64,000 nucleotides of DNA, taken from positions 387,501 through 451,500 of the forward strand of contig JAODUO010000038.1 in the NCBI GenBank assembly GCA_025642075.2. Reading direction: 5' to 3'. Made by a program: the position numbers and the translations under genes. This stretch comes from Ridgeia piscesae. Its lineage: Eukaryota; Annelida; Polychaeta; Sabellida; Siboglinidae. The notes beneath the pieces were generated by a model, which worked only from the letters and a program-made list of their open reading frames with translations, did not search any database and was not told the DNA's origin. Positions 60,481 through 64,000 of this stretch are shown piece after piece (position 1 is the stretch's first letter; the number at the start of each line of letters is the position of its first letter).

Positions 60481-60486
60481 TTTATT
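60481..60486 (-). terminator. Polyadenylation signal of the second TLR gene
   Basis: AATAAA on the minus strand with the same flanks as in the first TLR copy. The 3' UTR is about 670 nt, most of it tetranucleotide repeat. Confidence 0.6.
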
Positions 60487-60614
60487 AGGAGGCCAATAGT
60501 TAAATAAAAAACAACGAAGTCAGTGTGTGTCTCCATCCAGCAAAGCAAAACAAATTGGCGCTGTGAATACGAAACGTACATGTTACCTATACAATGTATA
60601 CATACGTCTGAAAG

Positions 60615-61110
<496 letters not shown>

Positions 61111-61154
61111 ACAGACAGAGGCACAGGTGCAGAGAGAAAATAAAACTACAGACG

Positions 61155-63479
61155 CTACATATCCAATGGTCTTATGTTACCGCCATGCGTCAACTTAGTA
61201 ATCAACCTATCCCAGAACTCCGGCTGTTCGTCTGGATTGTCCGACCACTTCAAATACGACTTCTCCAAGATACCCTGGAACGTCGGTGAAAGCGTTGCGT
61301 TGGGAAACTCTCGCAGAACAATCGGAACGATGACGTCACGACCTTGAGTGATGATGCAACTGCGCGCGAGATGCGTCTCGAGTTTACACCAGTCGCTGGC
61401 GAGGAAGTCTGGCGAGAACACGAGGATGGTGTAACGGCACTTGTCAATGCTCTCGATGATCGAGTCATGCAGCACGCTGCCGGGCAGAAAGTCTCGTTGA
61501 TGGATGATTGTCGAGACATGGCCGTCCTCCAGTCGTTTCAACAGCTCGTTGCACACCCAAGCCCTGTCGCTCGAGCTGTAACAGATGAACGCGTCACGCT
61601 CGTAAACCACCGGGTCCACTTTGTCGCCAGACGACATCTTGTACACGTGTATGCGACTGCAGCAGTAAGCACATTTCCAGCGATATCTGTACAGCGCACA
61701 GATCAGCACAGCGATGATAATAAAAGCAATCCCAATTGGTAGCAGGATTGTCAAGTACCATCTAGTGTTTGGAGAACGACACGAGTCCATCAACGCTTCA
61801 TGGTCAAAGTAAAAAAGCAGGTTCGGCGTGTGGTTCTTGCCTGTACACTGCGTGTGTTGCTTGTTGAGAAACTTCCTCTTTGTCGTGTGAATCCACGTCA
61901 CAAAGTCGGTGTTGGAACAATCGCACAGGAGCGGGTTTCCGCTGATGTCAACTTCCACTGTCGGTATTTCATCGAGTGCTTTGCGTGCGCTGACAGATAA
62001 CGTGGACAGTTGATTGTGGCTCAGATCCAAATGTCTAAGGTGCTTCAGGTGGTGGAGCTCTACATCAAAACGCCGTAGTGCATTTTCTGATAGGTTGAGA
62101 TGGCGCAATTGCCGCTGATTGTTGAACTCCGATGGGGGTATGTGTGTGAGGTGACAAGCAGCCAAATCGAGCGTGACCAACTTGTTGTTATTTCGGAACA
62201 TTCGATTCGCTGTATCGTTCGCAATGATATTTCCGATATCATTTTTACCAAGCAGCAACATCGTTAAGTTAGATAGATTGTGAAATAAATTCACAGGGAT
62301 CCCACGGAAACTATAATTCTGCACATTCATGTATTCAAGACTACGAATATCAGTCAGAGATCCAATGCTCGATTTTGTGCAACGCATGTTAGATGCATCG
62401 ATATATTTGAAGGCATTATGCGGATCCTTTAGACAAAAATGAAACGCCTGCTGCACTAAGGAATTGGGATAAAACGTCGAGTTGGCAAAATTGGCGGCAT
62501 GCAGGTGTTCTCCCATCGTAACGTTGATGGCCATTCTACAGTTTTCTTCCGCATCTAAGTCAAACCATACGTCTTTAGAAACTTCCGTCGTTGGATTCAT
62601 ACCAATAATATCTATGGTTTTCAAACTTGGATGGTAAAAGAGAGTCCCCCAGAATATTGAAAATTTGTCCACACCACGTGATCCAAGTATGGCGTTCTCG
62701 TTGAGTGATAAATACTCTAGCAGGGGCAGGGTTGTCACGAGAGAACCCCAGATATAGTTAATACTGTTTCGTCCTATGTCGAGATGTCTCACCGAGTATG
62801 TACACGCCGACCCGTTTCTGATCAAGTCGGTCATAACGAGGCTGGTCTCGTGATGCTGCGGCGAGTGTATGGCGTACAATACAAGCGTGTGGAAAGGTCT
62901 CCTACTGTTTATACCTTGTATCACTAGACCGTAGTCTGTGTAATTCAACGCATCATACACAGACCCAACATGTCTGAACGAGAGCGATTGCAACGACAGA
63001 AGAGGAGTCAACATGTTTGGGTGCATGTACTTCAGTTCATCAAGATGTTCTATTTCTAATGATCGCAAATTTCTCAACCCACTAAAAGAATCATTGTCGA
63101 AACGCTTGCGGGACAATTTCTTCAGGACCAAGTGAGACATGTTTGTTACGCCTCGAAACATAGTGTCATCCCACGTAGCAAGGTCAAGATGGTCTAATGT
63201 CAGCTTCTGGATGTTAGGTAGATTGGCCAACGTCAATGTCAACGATGGTCGTCGGTATGTGCAGATTATCTTCAAATGGGTCGCGATCGCTGGAACATCG
63301 TCAACCTTCAGCTGCTGGGTTTTGTCAAACAGATCACATTCCAGTACATATGTGTTCCGTTCCAGGTGACACTTGTAGCCGTACGGACAAGACCCAGCCG
63401 TGCTCTGGAACATCCAACTGATCACCAGCAGCGAGACTACGACAGGCATCGCTTGTGGCAGAGAGACGACGACAGACAT
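61155..63479 (-). CDS. Toll-like receptor, copy 2
   Basis: Also 774 aa, with the same architecture as copy 1: signal peptide, leucine-rich ectodomain, LLCDC cap, membrane span 574–597 and TIR 629–765. Counting by eye gives 54 differences, about 93% identity. Thirty-four of these fall in residues 244–402, whereas residues 116–243 are identical and the TIR has one change (V to Q in TFQGIL). The ATG follows a conserved acceptor (TATTGTATTCCAG, ending about 63495), so the coding region is again one exon. An upstream extension of 33 codons in the open frame would cross the acceptor and is rejected. Intact, with no stops or frameshifts, and probably functional. Ligand unknown. Confidence 0.93.
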   Translation of the reverse strand: MSVVVSLPQAMPVVVSLLVISWMFQSTAGSCPYGYKCHLERNTYVLECDLFDKTQQLKVDDVPAIATHLKIICTYRRPSLTLTLANLPNIQKLTLDHLDLATWDDTMFRGVTNMSHLVLKKLSRKRFDNDSFSGLRNLRSLEIEHLDELKYMHPNMLTPLLSLQSLSFRHVGSVYDALNYTDYGLVIQGINSRRPFHTLVLYAIHSPQHHETSLVMTDLIRNGSACTYSVRHLDIGRNSINYIWGSLVTTLPLLEYLSLNENAILGSRGVDKFSIFWGTLFYHPSLKTIDIIGMNPTTEVSKDVWFDLDAEENCRMAINVTMGEHLHAANFANSTFYPNSLVQQAFHFCLKDPHNAFKYIDASNMRCTKSSIGSLTDIRSLEYMNVQNYSFRGIPVNLFHNLSNLTMLLLGKNDIGNIIANDTANRMFRNNNKLVTLDLAACHLTHIPPSEFNNQRQLRHLNLSENALRRFDVELHHLKHLRHLDLSHNQLSTLSVSARKALDEIPTVEVDISGNPLLCDCSNTDFVTWIHTTKRKFLNKQHTQCTGKNHTPNLLFYFDHEALMDSCRSPNTRWYLTILLPIGIAFIIIAVLICALYRYRWKCAYCCSRIHVYKMSSGDKVDPVVYERDAFICYSSSDRAWVCNELLKRLEDGHVSTIIHQRDFLPGSVLHDSIIESIDKCRYTILVFSPDFLASDWCKLETHLARSCIITQGRDVIVPIVLREFPNATLSPTFQGILEKSYLKWSDNPDEQPEFWDRLITKLTHGGNIRPLDM

Positions 63480-63499
63480 TCTGCACTTGTTTTCTGGAA

Positions 63500-64000
63500 T
63501 ACAATAAACATCACCATAAATGTACAAATCGAAGGCGGCGACGTCAACAACAATTATATATGTATTATAATTCTGCATCTGTGTAAGGCTTATTTAGTTT
63601 TATTTATAATATATTTAACAACAAGTTGGTATCACTAGCAAGATACAGTAATCTATTAGAAGGTTGAACGTGCACAAATGGACACATCGTTTTGCGAATA
63701 CCGTTTAGTTACTATTGTTTGCGACGCAAAACCACGGCACTGTAATGCTTATCAGCTGTAGTATAACTGACAAGGCTGTACACAAAGAACACTAATCACC
63801 AAGATCGACACTTATGAGGCAGGCGATCAATCAAACAGGTTCTCCGAATACGCCATTGTGCTGAAACGTGATACTATTTTAACTAGCGTGTTTCGGCGTT
63901 GCGTTTGAACGTTACAAGAAAACACATTAACACGGGGGCCATCTCACAACGATAAAGAGGTCTTAAGGAAATCCGTCATTAAATAAAATCCGTTGTTAAA
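63500..64000. other. 5' flank of the second TLR gene
   Basis: AT-rich sequence without recognised features. Unlike the exon, it cannot be aligned by eye with the corresponding flank of the first TLR gene (47580–48080). Confidence 0.45.

Overview
This window comes from an animal nuclear genome. The genes carry GT–AG introns (one has 16 coding exons), there are no operons, and the products are metazoan: apoptosis-inducing factor, Toll-like receptors and a C2H2 zinc-finger protein. Simple repeats are extremely dense: (CA)n, (CCCT)n, (CACG)n, (GTGCGT)n, (GGGCGC)n, (CTA)n and (ACAG)n. Together with small DNA transposons and a LINE remnant this suggests a marine invertebrate, perhaps a mollusc or another lophotrochozoan. 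The species assignment is inference.

Layout. 1–3.0 kb: microsatellites and a 70-bp minisatellite. 3.1–3.5 kb: a compact single-exon HEAT-repeat gene on the minus strand, whose last codons match the core of that minisatellite. 3.9–10.3 kb: two head-to-tail 3-kb units, each built around a 1.3–2 kb polypyrimidine tract, bracketed by two copies of one miniature inverted-repeat element (MITE). 10.3–15.8 kb: microsatellites, a probable non-autonomous transposon and gene-poor sequence. 16.07–17.56 kb: the coding exon of a six-finger C2H2 protein (+), followed by a decayed tandem copy of its 3' end. 18.9–19.65 kb: a hAT-like non-autonomous element. 20.6–22.75 kb: a three-exon gene (+) for a small mitochondrial single-pass protein resembling a respiratory-chain subunit. 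24.57–40.67 kb: a complete AIFM1 gene (−), 16 coding exons and 598 aa, with a 2.5-kb 52-bp minisatellite in intron 6 and transposon fragments in other introns. 44.8–47.6 kb and 60.5–63.5 kb: two paralogous Toll-like receptor genes (−), about 93% identical in protein. Between them lies a three-copy tandem array of a ~2.5-kb composite repeat containing well over a hundred TGACGTCC-type motifs.

Functional view. AIFM1 and the small mitochondrial protein are convergent neighbours, and both should act at the inner mitochondrial membrane. The two TLRs form a small innate-immunity cluster. Their ectodomains diverge in one island of leucine-rich repeats, while the TIR domain and a 128-residue upstream block are essentially identical. 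This pattern suggests gene conversion plus local diversification. Their 3' UTRs carry different microsatellites at the same position.

The strongest unusual signals are: (1) a minisatellite apparently grown from the last codons of the HEAT gene; (2) the MITE-bracketed polypyrimidine tandem duplication; (3) microsatellite replacement in the TLR 3' UTRs; (4) the triplicated array of CRE-like sites between the TLRs; (5) the 52-bp intronic minisatellite of AIFM1, which stays open in the sense strand for 782 codons.
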